From an uncultured Actinomycetes bacterium (lineage in GTDB: Bacteria; Actinomycetota; Actinomycetes; Mycobacteriales; Nakamurellaceae), in the NCBI GenBank assembly GCA_937926105.1, contig CALANS010000162.1, positions 37,725 to 101,724 of the forward strand: a stretch of 64,000 bases of DNA. The letters run 5' to 3'. Every line of letters starts with the position of its first letter. Within the stretch, counting starts at the first letter, position 1. Of this stretch, positions 27,334 to 35,906 are shown in pieces. Position numbers and translations under genes: made by a program. A model generated the notes under the pieces. It did no database searches. It saw only the letters and a list, made by a program, of their open reading frames with translations, and had not been told where the DNA came from.

Positions 27334-27502
27334 GAGACTCTCCTGACGGTCGCGGCGGGACTGCTGGAGACGACGTGTCATGGCGATGTGTCACCGAATT
27401 ACTGACTGATCGTTCTACTATATGCTGCCCGGTGACAGCGGGCATCGTCAAGGGCGCCATCTGGGGTGCGACCGTGCCCGGTCGCGGCGGAAGGTCACTA
27501 CC
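27334..27502. promoter_or_regulatory. Divergent paaA/paaZ promoter region with candidate PaaR operator
   Basis: This spacer between the two divergent paa transcripts includes an AT-rich stretch at 27399-27425. ACTGACTGATCGTTCTACTAT (27401-27421) resembles the left half of the operator reported for the corynebacterial TetR-type PaaR (ACT.AC.G..CG..C), while the right half is weaker. The TetR-family gene at 31154 is the likely regulator. Operator assignment is by eye. Confidence 0.45.
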
Positions 27503-29557
27503 ATGTCGCACCTCGTGCAGAGCTACGCGCTGGACACCTGGCATGAGCCGGTCGCCTCGTCGGTCCGGCCGGTCGCGCCGGTACTGGACCCAGCCACCGG
27601 AGACGAGGTGGCGCGCGTCGGGGCCGCCGATCTCGACTTCGGGCGGGTCGTCACCCACGCCCGCACGGTCGGCGGGCCGGCGCTGGGGGCCCTCACGTTC
27701 CACCAGCGCGCCGGCATCCTGTCGGCGCTGGCGGAGTACCTCACCGAACACGTCGAGGCGCCGCTGGCCGCGCATGGCGCCGCCGGGGGCACGCTGATGG
27801 ACGCCCGGGTCGACGTAGAGGGCGGCATCGGCGCGCTCGCCTACTACGCGCGCCGCGCGCTGCGTGAGCTGCCTGACGACACCATCCTCGTCGAGGGCGA
27901 CCCGATGCGGCTGAGCCGGAACGGCACGTTCCTGGGTCAGACGGTCTACACCGCCCGCGGCGGTGCGGCACTACTGATCAACGCCTTCAACTTCCCGGTG
28001 TGGGGCATGTTGGAAAAGCTCGCCCCCGCGTTGCTGGCGGGGCTGCCGGTGATCGTCAAGCCGGCAACGGCCACCGCTGCGATCGCCGAGATGGTGTTCC
28101 GGCAGATGATCGACTCCGGTGTGCTGCCGCCGGGCACGGCGCAGTTTCTGGCCGGCAGCATCGGCGACCTGTTCGACCATCTGGATGGGCGCGACTTCAT
28201 CGCCTTTACCGGGTCGGCGGCGACCGCCGCCCTGTTGCGTGCCCACCCGGCGGTCACCGAGCGCAGCGCCACCCTCAACGCCGAGGCCGATTCGCTCAAC
28301 GCGGCGATCCTGGGTCCGGACGCCGCTGTGGGCACCGAGGAGTTCGACCTGTTCGTCAAGACGGTGGCCCGGGAGGTCACCGGCAAGACGGGGCAGAAGT
28401 GCACCGCCATCCGCCGGGCGATGGTGCCGGCCGATCGGGTGCCGGCGGTGACGGAGGCGTTGGCGGGTCGGCTGGCGTCGGTGGTGCTGGGCGATCCACG
28501 GGTGGAGGGCACCCGGATGGGCCCGGTGGTCAGCCGCAAGCAGCGGGACGAGGTCGCCGCGGCCACCCGGCGCCTGATGCGGGCCGCTGATGTGGTGCTG
28601 GGTGGCCCGGACCAGGTGCCCGTGGTGGCCTCCGGCGACGTCGAGCGGGGCGCCTTCTTCCCGCCCACCGTGCTGCGTGCCCGCGATCCGCGCGCCGCCG
28701 AATTGCACCAGGTGGAGGCGTTCGGCCCCGTCACCACCGTGATCGGATATGCCGACGCTGCCGATGCCGTCGAGCTCACCGCGCTGGGCGCCGGCAGCCT
28801 GGTCGCCTCGGTGGTCAGCCGGGACCCGGAGTTCCTGCGGGCGGTGGTGCGCGGCATCGCGCCGCTGCACGGCCGGCTGCTCATTCTGGACCGTGACGAC
28901 GCGGCCGAGGCGCCACCGCACGGTGCCGTGCTGCCCGCCCTGATCCACGGCGGGCCAGGCCGCGCCGGGGGTGGTCAGGAGCTGGGCGGGATGCTCAGCG
29001 TGCGCGGCATGATGCAGGCCAGTAGCGTCTCCGGCTCGCCCGCCGCGCTGGCCGCCGTCACCGGGCGATGGAACAGCTACGCGCCGCAGCTTTCCGACTC
29101 GGTACACCCGTTCCGCAAGTTCTTCGGCGAGCTGCGGATCGGCGAGACCTGCACCGCCGGGCCGCGCACGATCACGCAGGCGGATATCGACGCCTTCGCC
29201 GAGCTCACCGGGGACACCTTCTACGCGCACACCGACCCGCAGGCGGCGGCCGCCAATCCGATTTTCGGGGGACTGGTGGCGCACGGGTATCTGGTCATCG
29301 CGGCGGCGGCCGGGCTGTTCGTGGATCCGGCACCGGGTCCGGTGCTGGCCAACTTCGGCCTGGAGCGACTGCGGTTCGTCAAGCCCGTGTTCCCCGGCGA
29401 TGCCATCACCGTCCGGTTGACCTGCAAGGAAAAGACGCCCAAGACCGAGGAGTACGGGCAGGTGCGGTGGGATGTTGCCGTCACCAACGGGGCCGGCGAG
29501 ATCGTCGCCGGCTACGACGTTCTCACCCTGAACGCGACCGGAACTGGCGCCGCTTGA
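27503..29557 (+). CDS. paaZ: Oxepin-CoA hydrolase / 3-oxo-5,6-dehydrosuberyl-CoA semialdehyde dehydrogenase
   Basis: This is a 684-residue bifunctional enzyme. The C-terminal MaoC-type domain opens the oxepin-CoA ring and the N-terminal aldehyde dehydrogenase oxidises the resulting semialdehyde, preventing toxic side products. The dehydrogenase (residues about 1-520) shows INAFNFPVWGMLEKLAPAL, the Glu in LNAEADSLN and the catalytic Cys in GKTGQKCTAIRR; the hydratase part shows ELTGDTFYAHTDPQAAAANP and FGGLVAHGYL. ATG 27503 lies eight bases after AAGG. It is transcribed divergently from paaA. Confidence 0.96.
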   Translation: MSHLVQSYALDTWHEPVASSVRPVAPVLDPATGDEVARVGAADLDFGRVVTHARTVGGPALGALTFHQRAGILSALAEYLTEHVEAPLAAHGAAGGTLMDARVDVEGGIGALAYYARRALRELPDDTILVEGDPMRLSRNGTFLGQTVYTARGGAALLINAFNFPVWGMLEKLAPALLAGLPVIVKPATATAAIAEMVFRQMIDSGVLPPGTAQFLAGSIGDLFDHLDGRDFIAFTGSAATAALLRAHPAVTERSATLNAEADSLNAAILGPDAAVGTEEFDLFVKTVAREVTGKTGQKCTAIRRAMVPADRVPAVTEALAGRLASVVLGDPRVEGTRMGPVVSRKQRDEVAAATRRLMRAADVVLGGPDQVPVVASGDVERGAFFPPTVLRARDPRAAELHQVEAFGPVTTVIGYADAADAVELTALGAGSLVASVVSRDPEFLRAVVRGIAPLHGRLLILDRDDAAEAPPHGAVLPALIHGGPGRAGGGQELGGMLSVRGMMQASSVSGSPAALAAVTGRWNSYAPQLSDSVHPFRKFFGELRIGETCTAGPRTITQADIDAFAELTGDTFYAHTDPQAAAANPIFGGLVAHGYLVIAAAAGLFVDPAPGPVLANFGLERLRFVKPVFPGDAITVRLTCKEKTPKTEEYGQVRWDVAVTNGAGEIVAGYDVLTLNATGTGAA

Positions 29558-29562
29558 CTCGA

Positions 29563-29581
29563 CTCGGGCGCGGAGCCCGAG
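29563..29581. terminator. Hairpin between convergent paaZ and paaH
   Basis: CTCGGGC and GCCCGAG form a perfect 7-bp stem with a 5-base loop directly after the paaZ stop. There is no T-tract. It lies between two convergent genes and could serve both. Confidence 0.5.
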
Positions 29582-29587
29582 CCCGGG

Positions 29588-30502
29588 TCAATCCCAGGTG
29601 TAGAAACCCTGGCCGGACTTGCGGCCCAGCTTGCCCTCGTCGACCATCCGGCGTAGCAGGGCCGGCGGCTCGAACCGCGGTCCGAGCTGGGTGGCCAGGT
29701 ATTCGGCGATACCCAGTCGCACGTCCAGCCCTACCAGGTCGCCCAGCCGCAGCGGTCCCATCGGGTGCCGATAGCCCAGCACCATCGCGGTGTCGATGTC
29801 CTCCGGCGACGCCACGCCGTCCTCGACCATTCGGATCGCCTCCAACCCGAGCGCCAGCCCGAGCCGACTGGTGGCGAATCCGGGGGAGTCCCGGACCACC
29901 ACCACCTGCTTGCCCAGGCTCTCCGCGACATGCCGTGCAGCGGCCAGGGTTTCGTCGGATGTCCGCTCCGCGCGGATCACCTCCACCAGCTTCTGCGCGG
30001 GCACCGGATTGAAAAAGTGCATGCCCACCAGGCGTTCCGGATGCTCCAGGCCGGATCCGATTGCCGCCAGCGACAGCGAGCTGGTGTTGCTGGCCAGCAC
30101 CGCAGCCGGGTCGGCGATCCGCTCCAGATCGGCCAGCAGCTGCCGTTTGAGGTCCAGCAGCTCGGGAACGGCCTCCACCACCAGCGAGGCCGTGGCGAGG
30201 CGCGCGCGATCCGTGGTGGCCGTCAGACGAGCCAGCAGATCCGCTATCGGTTCGGTGAGCTTGCCGCGCTGCTCGGCGCCGTCCAGGCTGGCGCGAACCA
30301 GCCCGGTCGCCCGGTCCAGCGCGGCCTCGTCGGACTCCACCAGCACGACCTCCGCTCCGGCGGCGAGCAGCACGTGCACGATCCCCGACCCCATGGTGCC
30401 GCCGCCGACGACGCCGGCGGCGCTGCCGGCCAGCGGGAGATCGGTGTTGCCGGCTGGTGGGTCGTCGGCGCGTGCCGCCCCGTCCGCGGTGCCCTGGGTC
30501 AT
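29588..30502 (-). CDS. paaH: 3-hydroxyacyl-CoA dehydrogenase (PaaH-like)
   Basis: This is a 304-residue NAD-dependent dehydrogenase that in this pathway would oxidise 3-hydroxyadipyl-CoA to 3-oxoadipyl-CoA. The dinucleotide-binding motif VVGGGTMGSGIVHVL is at residues about 24-38, followed by SNTSSLS, the catalytic HFFNPVP loop and the C-terminal helical domain ending in GRKSGQGFYTWD. ATG 30502 overlaps the stop of a GNAT gene. A related 3-hydroxybutyryl-CoA dehydrogenase function is possible; the surrounding paa genes favour PaaH. Confidence 0.88.
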   Translation of the reverse strand: MTQGTADGAARADDPPAGNTDLPLAGSAAGVVGGGTMGSGIVHVLLAAGAEVVLVESDEAALDRATGLVRASLDGAEQRGKLTEPIADLLARLTATTDRARLATASLVVEAVPELLDLKRQLLADLERIADPAAVLASNTSSLSLAAIGSGLEHPERLVGMHFFNPVPAQKLVEVIRAERTSDETLAAARHVAESLGKQVVVVRDSPGFATSRLGLALGLEAIRMVEDGVASPEDIDTAMVLGYRHPMGPLRLGDLVGLDVRLGIAEYLATQLGPRFEPPALLRRMVDEGKLGRKSGQGFYTWD

Positions 30503-31002
30503 CGGGTCGCTCCCATCTGAAAGACGAAGTAGAACTCGGTGGTCGAATCTGCCGCCGCGTGGTGGACCCCGACGCCGCGGAAGCCCACCGCCTCTGCGGT
30601 TCGCCGGCCCACCGTATTCCAGGACGCGACACTGCATCGCAGCCCCCGGTCGTCGGCGACGCTCCGGGCGTGCTGCACCACGCTTGCGGCGAAGTCCCTG
30701 CTCAACCGCCGCCCGGTCCACCGGGGTGCCAGACCGAGTGCCACGTCGAGCAGCGTCGGCGACGCATCCAGCCCCGGCGGCCGGGCCGACTGGCCCAGGC
30801 AGCAGTAGCCGACCAGTGCATCGCCAGCGTCGCGGACCGCCCAGTAGCCCTCGTCGGGCCGCGGAGCCTGGAGGGCGTCCTGCACGGCCCAGGGCCCGGG
30901 GGCGGGCCACATCGCTATGGCCATGCCATCCTCAATGGACAGCTGGGTAACCCGATACGGGCCCACCGGGCCGTCGGCGGCTGCTGGTGACATCGGCGGC
31001 AT
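30499..31002 (-). CDS. GNAT-family N-acetyltransferase
   Basis: This is a 167-residue acetyltransferase with the usual layout: substrate-binding N-terminal half, the acetyl-CoA binding region around LLDVALGLAPRWTGRRLSRD, and the C-terminal SWNTVGRRTAEAVGFRGVGV strand-helix. ATG 31002 has GGAGGG seven bases upstream; an ATG nine bases later is possible. It is coupled to paaH by an ATGA. What it acetylates, and whether this relates to phenylacetate, is unknown. Confidence 0.85.
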   Translation of the reverse strand: MPPMSPAAADGPVGPYRVTQLSIEDGMAIAMWPAPGPWAVQDALQAPRPDEGYWAVRDAGDALVGYCCLGQSARPPGLDASPTLLDVALGLAPRWTGRRLSRDFAASVVQHARSVADDRGLRCSVASWNTVGRRTAEAVGFRGVGVHHAAADSTTEFYFVFQMGATR

Positions 31003-31153
31003 GGTCCTGCCCTCCCGGCGTCCTATTGCGGGCCCGCTCCATTGACGGTGCCCGGGGCGTGGCAAGGCCCATCTTCGACCATCGACCGGGCGGCGTTCCA
31101 GCCCGGCCTGGGGCCCGTCTGGGGCCGGGCGCAGGCAGGGGATACTGGCGGGC

Positions 31154-31768
31154 ATGGCCACAGCGATCTCCGGTGCCGAACTGCGGCGCCGCGGCCGACC
31201 CGGCTACGACCAGGACACGCTGCTCCGGATCGCGGTGGAGGTCTTCACCGAGCGTGGCTTCGACGGCACCAGCATGGAGGACCTGGCGCAGCGCCTCGGG
31301 ATCACCAAGAGCGCGATCTACCACCACGTCGACGGCAAGAATCACCTACTCGACCTGGCGCTGGGCCGAGCCTTGGACGGGCTGTCCGCGGTGGTCGAGC
31401 AGGCCCGCGCCCTGGACGGCGCGGCGATCGAGAGGTTGGAGCATCTGGTCCGCGGCAGCGTCCGGGTGCTGGTGGCCGAACAGCCGTTCGTCACGCTGCT
31501 GCTGCGGGTGCGCGGCAACTCCGAGGTGGAGCGCCGGGCACTGCAGCGCCGCCGGCGGTTCGATCGCGACGTCGCCGCCCTGGTGGACCAGGCGATCGCC
31601 GAGGGTGCAGTTCGGCCGGACATCCGCCCAGCGGTGACGGCGCGGCTGCTGTTCGGCATGGTGAACTCGTTGATCGAGTGGGTCAAGCCGCAGCCGGCCG
31701 CAGATGTCGACGCGCTGGCGAACGAGGTGTGCTCGGTGGCCTTTCACGGGATCCGCAGCCAGCCGTGA
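31154..31768 (+). CDS. paaR: TetR-family regulator, probably PaaR
   Basis: This is a 204-residue TetR regulator with an N-terminal helix-turn-helix (residues about 27-70: EVFTERGFDGTSMEDLAQRL and ITKSAIYHHVDGKNHLL) and a helical ligand-binding domain. In actinobacteria and thermophiles a TetR-type PaaR represses paa genes and is released by phenylacetyl-CoA. Its position beside paaH and in the paa region supports that role. It is divergent from the GNAT-paaH pair, so the 150-base spacer may hold another operator. Confidence 0.8.
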   Translation: MATAISGAELRRRGRPGYDQDTLLRIAVEVFTERGFDGTSMEDLAQRLGITKSAIYHHVDGKNHLLDLALGRALDGLSAVVEQARALDGAAIERLEHLVRGSVRVLVAEQPFVTLLLRVRGNSEVERRALQRRRRFDRDVAALVDQAIAEGAVRPDIRPAVTARLLFGMVNSLIEWVKPQPAADVDALANEVCSVAFHGIRSQP

Positions 31769-31891
31769 GGGGGGGTGCGGGCGCCGGGACAGCCGCGCCG
31801 TCGATGGGCGCTCGGATGGGCGGTGATGGCGTTGCCGCTCGCTGCCCGCATCCGGCTGGTCAGTACTCGTCGAACATTCGAGGTGCCGCAG

Positions 31892-32117
31892 ATGGGCAAC
31901 GGAGAAACTGGTGGGGTGACCGGGACCCGCGGCAAGGACTACAACATCATCTGGTTCACCGAGGCGTGCCTGTCCAACGCCCTGCGGCTGGAGGGCTACA
32001 TCCAGGATGCGGAGCGGGACCAGGACGCTGAACTGGCGGAGTTCTTCCGCCGGGCCCAGACCGAGAGCTGCAAGGGGGGCAGAACAGGGCAAGCAACTAC
32101 TGGCCAGCCGACTGTGA
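31892..32117 (+). pseudogene. Small helical protein gene with a one-base shift in a G run
   Basis: From ATG 31892 the frame reads a small helical protein (KDYNIIWFTEACLSNALRL, then ERDQDAELAEFFRRAQTES). At the run of six G's (32074-32079) the frame breaks from family-like sequence. Removing one G gives KGAEQGKQLLASRL and a stop at 32117, which restores an amphipathic helix ending just before a terminator. As it stands the frame continues out of phase. I recognise the pattern from small actinobacterial proteins of unknown function but cannot name a family. The shift may be real, slippage-prone, or a sequencing error. Confidence 0.6.
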
Positions 32118-32123
32118 CAACAA

Positions 32124-32162
32124 GCCTCCGCCCCCAGGGATCAGGTCCCCGGGGGCGGAGGC
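32124..32162. terminator. Strong bidirectional terminator hairpin
   Basis: GCCTCCGCCCCC and GGGGGCGGAGGC form a perfect 12-bp stem around a 15-base loop. It lies between the small plus-strand gene and the convergent sigma factor gene, so it could end both transcripts. Confidence 0.8.
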
Positions 32163-32201
32163 TGTGGCAGGGCGGCGTCCGACGTGCGGGCCGCCCGAGC
32201 A

Positions 32202-32996
32202 TCAGGCGGGCCGAGTGTGCCTGGAGTCCGTGGCGGCCATGTATTCACTGAGTCTGTCCAGCGCAGAACGGAGCAGACGAGAAATCTGCATTTGGCTGAC
32301 ACCCAGCGCGTTGGCGATCTGTAGTTGGCTCTGTCCCCAGATGAACCGCAGCGCGACGATGCGCCGTTGTTGCTCGGGGAGCGCACGGAGTGCGGGCCGC
32401 AGCCTGGCGCGCAGTGCCACCATCGACAGGTCGCGCTCCGCATCGGCGCTCCGCAAGCCCTCGGCGGCGTCCAGCCCGTCGTCGGTGGACAGCGGTTGGC
32501 AAGCATGGGAGGCAGTCAGCACGTCCCGCACCTGCTGTTCGGGTATTCCCGCCCGATCGGCGATCTCGGCGAGAGTGGGCTCCCGGGAGGCCTCCTGGCG
32601 TAGCGCGCGTTGGGCCGCCGTCACGCGCGGCTGCGACTCGTACAGCTGACGGGGGATCCGGATGGTGGAGCCGCTGTCCCTGAAGTGCCGTTTGAGCTCA
32701 CCCTCGATGGTGGGCATCGCGTAGGCCAGGAATGCGCCACGCTCGGGGCGCCACCGTCGGACTGCCTTCACCAGCCCTAGCCGGGCGACCTGCTCCAGGT
32801 CATCGAAGTCCACGCCGCGGTGGCGATAGCGGCGAGCGATGATGCCGGCAATCGGCAGATAAGCGACGGTGACGGACTCCTCGACGATGCTGCAGCGACG
32901 TTCGTCACCGGCCGCTCGGGCGGCCACTAATTCCGACAGCTTGTCGGATTCTTCTTGAAGGCGAGTTCGAGACCTGGTGCGGTGCAAATCAGCCAT
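32202..32996 (-). CDS. RNA polymerase sigma factor, SigB/SigF subfamily
   Basis: This is a 264-residue sigma-70 family factor. Region 2 is visible (LPIAGIIARRYRHRGVDFDD, then LVKAVRRWRPERGAFLAYAM and IEGELKRHFRD), region 3 follows (RIPRQLYESQPRV, EPTLAEIADRAGIPEQQV) and region 4 carries the -35-binding helix-turn-helix (RIVALRFIWGQSQLQIANAL, then SQMQISRLLRSALDRL). The lineup matches stress/development factors of the SigB/SigF group. ATG 32996 follows GGGAGGCC. No anti-sigma gene is adjacent in the window, which is unusual for the group. Confidence 0.92.
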   Translation of the reverse strand: MADLHRTRSRTRLQEESDKLSELVAARAAGDERRCSIVEESVTVAYLPIAGIIARRYRHRGVDFDDLEQVARLGLVKAVRRWRPERGAFLAYAMPTIEGELKRHFRDSGSTIRIPRQLYESQPRVTAAQRALRQEASREPTLAEIADRAGIPEQQVRDVLTASHACQPLSTDDGLDAAEGLRSADAERDLSMVALRARLRPALRALPEQQRRIVALRFIWGQSQLQIANALGVSQMQISRLLRSALDRLSEYMAATDSRHTRPA

Positions 32997-33114
32997 TGTG
33001 GCCTCCCGTGGCCATGGCTCGCTGCTGAACCCACAACAACAGCACCACCCGGGCGCGGCGTTGTCAAGTGGGGTACACCGATGCCGCGCGGAAGCACCCG
33101 TTTGCCGCATCGGG

Positions 33115-34080
33115 TGGTTGCAGCACGTGCATCGGCGTCCTCGAAGAGGGCCTGCGCAGTCTGCAGCGCTCCCTTTGGTTCTTGCCGCCCAGGGCATCGG
33201 TGACGACCTGCCGGTAGGCCTGTTGGATCTCTTGCCCGGCCGGGGAAGGTGGAGTCATCTTCGCTGAGTCGAGCGCGTCGTAAAGGTCTTGATCGATCGG
33301 TCGAGGTTAGCATTTCCAGTCGGAGTGACGTACTTGCCCCGCATCGCTCCGGTGGTGTCCGTATTGGCTGGAGAATCCGGTGAGAGCACTGTGGTCCCGG
33401 TTGGTCGTCTGCTTGCGTGCTGCCGCCGCCGCCCTCCAGGCACCCTGCAAGGTAACCAGTTTCGCGAACTCACACATGCCGCAGGCATTGGGAGGGCCTT
33501 TCGGGATTGCAAACGCCGAGCCAGATTCAAAGGTCGATGACGATCCGTCCGTAGCCTTGAAGGGACAGCGGTGAAGTCGACCTTCTTCCCGAACTCGGCG
33601 AGCACGTTTCACATACCACTGTGCATCGGGCATGACCTCGATCTCAGCCTTGGCGATTTCGGGTCAAATCCGATGATCGAAGGCTTACACCCGGAACTGC
33701 GCGTACATCGAGCGGGCCAGCCGCGATGTCTAAACCTGTTCGAAGTGTCGACGTCCTGAAGCGTCAGGCCGGTCCGTTGGAGGACAGGAAGGTTCAGATA
33801 CCCCCTTCGGGTGGTGTAGAACCCGGGATTCTGTCGAGACGGCCGTTCCAGCTGGACTCCTTGACTGCCTGATTGCAGTACTCGCCCGGGGGTTGACGCC
33901 ATCATGGGAGACGCAATCGTCGAGTGTTTGCAAGAACCCCTTGGCCGCATAGTGGCTAGCCGTTGGCGGCCCATGCGGAATCAAGCCCGGAACCCTGCCG
34001 GAGGCCATTGCGGTGGCGAACTTCTGCTGGTCGAAGCCGTTCTGGTCGACCTTGACGTCGGGCTTGGTGTCCTGCTACCT
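33115..34080 (-). pseudogene. Sugar ABC solute-binding protein gene shattered by frameshifts
   Basis: Pieces of one family-1 sugar-binding protein can be followed through changing frames on the minus strand: KPDVKVDQNGFDQQKFATAM near 34060, YAAKGFLQTLDDCVS near 33930, VKESSWNGRLDRIPGFYTTR, YLNLPVLQRTGLTLQDVDTS near 33780, IIGFDPK, MPDAQWYVKRAR near 33630, FAIPKG...FAKLVTLQGAW near 33460, ANTDTTGAMRGKYVTPTGNA near 33330, SPAGQEIQQAYRQVVTDAL near 33210 and ALQTAQALFEDADARAA near 33140. Each piece fits the expected order of one protein, but at least five frame changes and some missing segments separate them, and no signal peptide is seen. It is a dead gene. Confidence 0.75.
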
Positions 34081-34116
34081 GACGTAGCCACTTGAGCCGT
34101 TCCTACCTCGTCACCA

Positions 34117-34449
34117 GTGGTCCATGTCGCATGCGTCCTGCAGAACCTGGTTAACCTGATGGACTTCGAGATGACAATCGAGGAGAGCGTGGCGCAACCT
34201 CGGTTTGGCGCGCGACCCCACGATCCCGCTCGGGGATGGGTTCCGGGTACGACTCTGGAATCCGGCTTTCCCGACTCGGTGCTCGCCGACATCCGGCACT
34301 GGGCCGACCGGAACCGCCTGTGGACACGTGAGATCGGTCCGTGGAACTCGATGACGGGAAACTTCGACGGAATCACCATCGACCCGGACAGCGCGGTGAT
34401 GCGATCATGCGGCGACCCGCGCCGCATGGGCACGGCGGCCGCCCCCTGA
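34117..34449 (+). pseudogene. C-terminal fragment of gamma-glutamyltransferase
   Basis: About 105 residues match the end of the gamma-glutamyltranspeptidase small subunit: VLQNLVNLMDFEMTIEESVA, QPRFGARPHDPARGWVPGTT, LESGFPDSVLADIR and GNFDGITIDPDSAVMRSCGD. The catalytic Thr and the entire large subunit are absent, and upstream sequence belongs to the oppositely oriented binding-protein pseudogene. The frame itself is open from 34117 to the TGA at 34449. I treat it as a truncated relic. Confidence 0.7.
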
Positions 34450-34562
34450 TTCGTAGTTCGTGGCTGCTTCGGGAGGCGGCGAGGGCCTGCGGTTGGCATC
34501 GCGGCGTGCACGAAGCATCCAACCACAGCGTTGGCGCCGGGCGGCCGCGCCGTTCCTGGCGA

Positions 34563-35816
34563 TCACCCGTGATGCCGACCGGGGCCGGCAGACCGGCCGG
34601 CCAGCAGGGCGGGGAGATCGTAGCCGAATCGGGCGAAGCGTTCCTCGTGCGGCGGGAATCCCGCGGCGCGAACCAGTTGGCCGTCCCGGGTGGTGAAGAT
34701 GTCCGCGGTCTCCACCACGGAGTTCTCCACCCGGCCCGGCAGCGCCACGATTTCCCGGACCCGGCGCGCGCCACCGGGTTCCAGGCCGAGCTGCACGATC
34801 AGGTCTACCGATGCGGCGACCGTGGGTACCACGAATGAGGCGGTGACGTTGTCGCCGGCCAGCAGTGGCAGGGTGCACAGCTTGATCACCGCCTCGCGGG
34901 CCGAGTTGGCATGCACGCTGCACATTCCCGGCAGGCCGGAGTTGAGCGCGATCAGCAGGTCCAGGGACTCCTCCTGTCGCACCTCCCCGACGATGATCCG
35001 GCTGGGACGCATCCGTAGCGCCTCCTTGACCAACCGCCGCAGGCGGATTTCCCCGTGCCCCTCCAGGTTGGGTTGCCGGGTCTGCATGGCCACGATGTCG
35101 GGCAGATTCGGCCGCAGCTCGAAGACCTCTTCACAGGTGATGACCCGCTCCTGCGCCGGGATCGAGTTCACCAGGGTGTTCAGCAGCGTTGTCTTGCCGG
35201 CCTGGGTGCCGCCCGAGACGATGACGTTCAGCCCGGCAATCACCGACGCCTCGAGGAACCGGGCGGCGTGCGCGGTGATGGTCCCGCGCACCACCAGGTC
35301 CTCCAGGCCGTTCGCGGCGACCACGAACTTGCGGATGTTCAGTGCCAGGTGCTCCCGGGTGATGTCGGGTATCACCACGTGCAGCCGGGACCCGTCCGGC
35401 AGCAGGGCGTCCACGAACGGTGACGAGAGATCCAGCCGGCGCCCCGAGGGCTTGAGCATTCGCTCCACCAGGTCCCGCACCTCGCCTGCGGCGAGCACGA
35501 CGGTGGTCAATTCGGACCGGCCGGCCCGGGCGACGAACACCCGGCCGGGTTGGTTGACCCAGACCTCTTCGACCTCCGGGTCGTCCAGGAAGCGTTGCAG
35601 CGGACCGAATCCGGCCAGCGCATCGAATACGTACCGGGCGGCGCCCGGGCGGTCCAGCAACGGCGGCAGTGTCGAGGTGGGTACGCGCTCCTCATAGTGG
35701 GAGATGACCTCTTCGATCAGTAGCCGGGTGCTCCGAGGGTCGGACAGCGGGTCGATGCCTCGACGCCGGACCAGCTCTCGGACCTCGTCGTGGATGTGTT
35801 CAGTGGCTGTCGGCAC
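34563..35816 (-). CDS. tadA: Tad pilus assembly ATPase (TadA/CpaF)
   Basis: This is a 417-residue type II/IV secretion ATPase that powers Flp/Tad pilus assembly. Visible parts are an N-terminal domain (FGPLQRFLDDPEVEEVWVNQ), the Walker A loop SGGTQAGKTTLLNTL near residue 205, the Asp box CEEVFEL, the His box RPSRIIVGEVRQEESLDLL and the CSVHANSAREAVIKL segment. GTG 35816 is preferred as start. It stands alone here, downstream of a LuxR gene and upstream of pseudogenes, whereas tadB and tadC are 19 kb away in the same direction. Confidence 0.93.
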   Translation of the reverse strand: MPTATEHIHDEVRELVRRRGIDPLSDPRSTRLLIEEVISHYEERVPTSTLPPLLDRPGAARYVFDALAGFGPLQRFLDDPEVEEVWVNQPGRVFVARAGRSELTTVVLAAGEVRDLVERMLKPSGRRLDLSSPFVDALLPDGSRLHVVIPDITREHLALNIRKFVVAANGLEDLVVRGTITAHAARFLEASVIAGLNVIVSGGTQAGKTTLLNTLVNSIPAQERVITCEEVFELRPNLPDIVAMQTRQPNLEGHGEIRLRRLVKEALRMRPSRIIVGEVRQEESLDLLIALNSGLPGMCSVHANSAREAVIKLCTLPLLAGDNVTASFVVPTVAASVDLIVQLGLEPGGARRVREIVALPGRVENSVVETADIFTTRDGQLVRAAGFPPHEERFARFGYDLPALLAGRSAGPGRHHG

Positions 35817-35906
35817 GGCACCCCCAGCAGTGACGGTTACTCGCCGATGACGGTAGCCGATCGGGTGCACGCCCGGTCCTGGTTGTGCACAACCAGAGGG
35901 TGCCGA

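Noticed and set aside
33289..33759. Several small plus-strand frames in the pseudogene region
   Set aside because: The minus strand carries an ordered set of binding-protein segments, so these are shadows.
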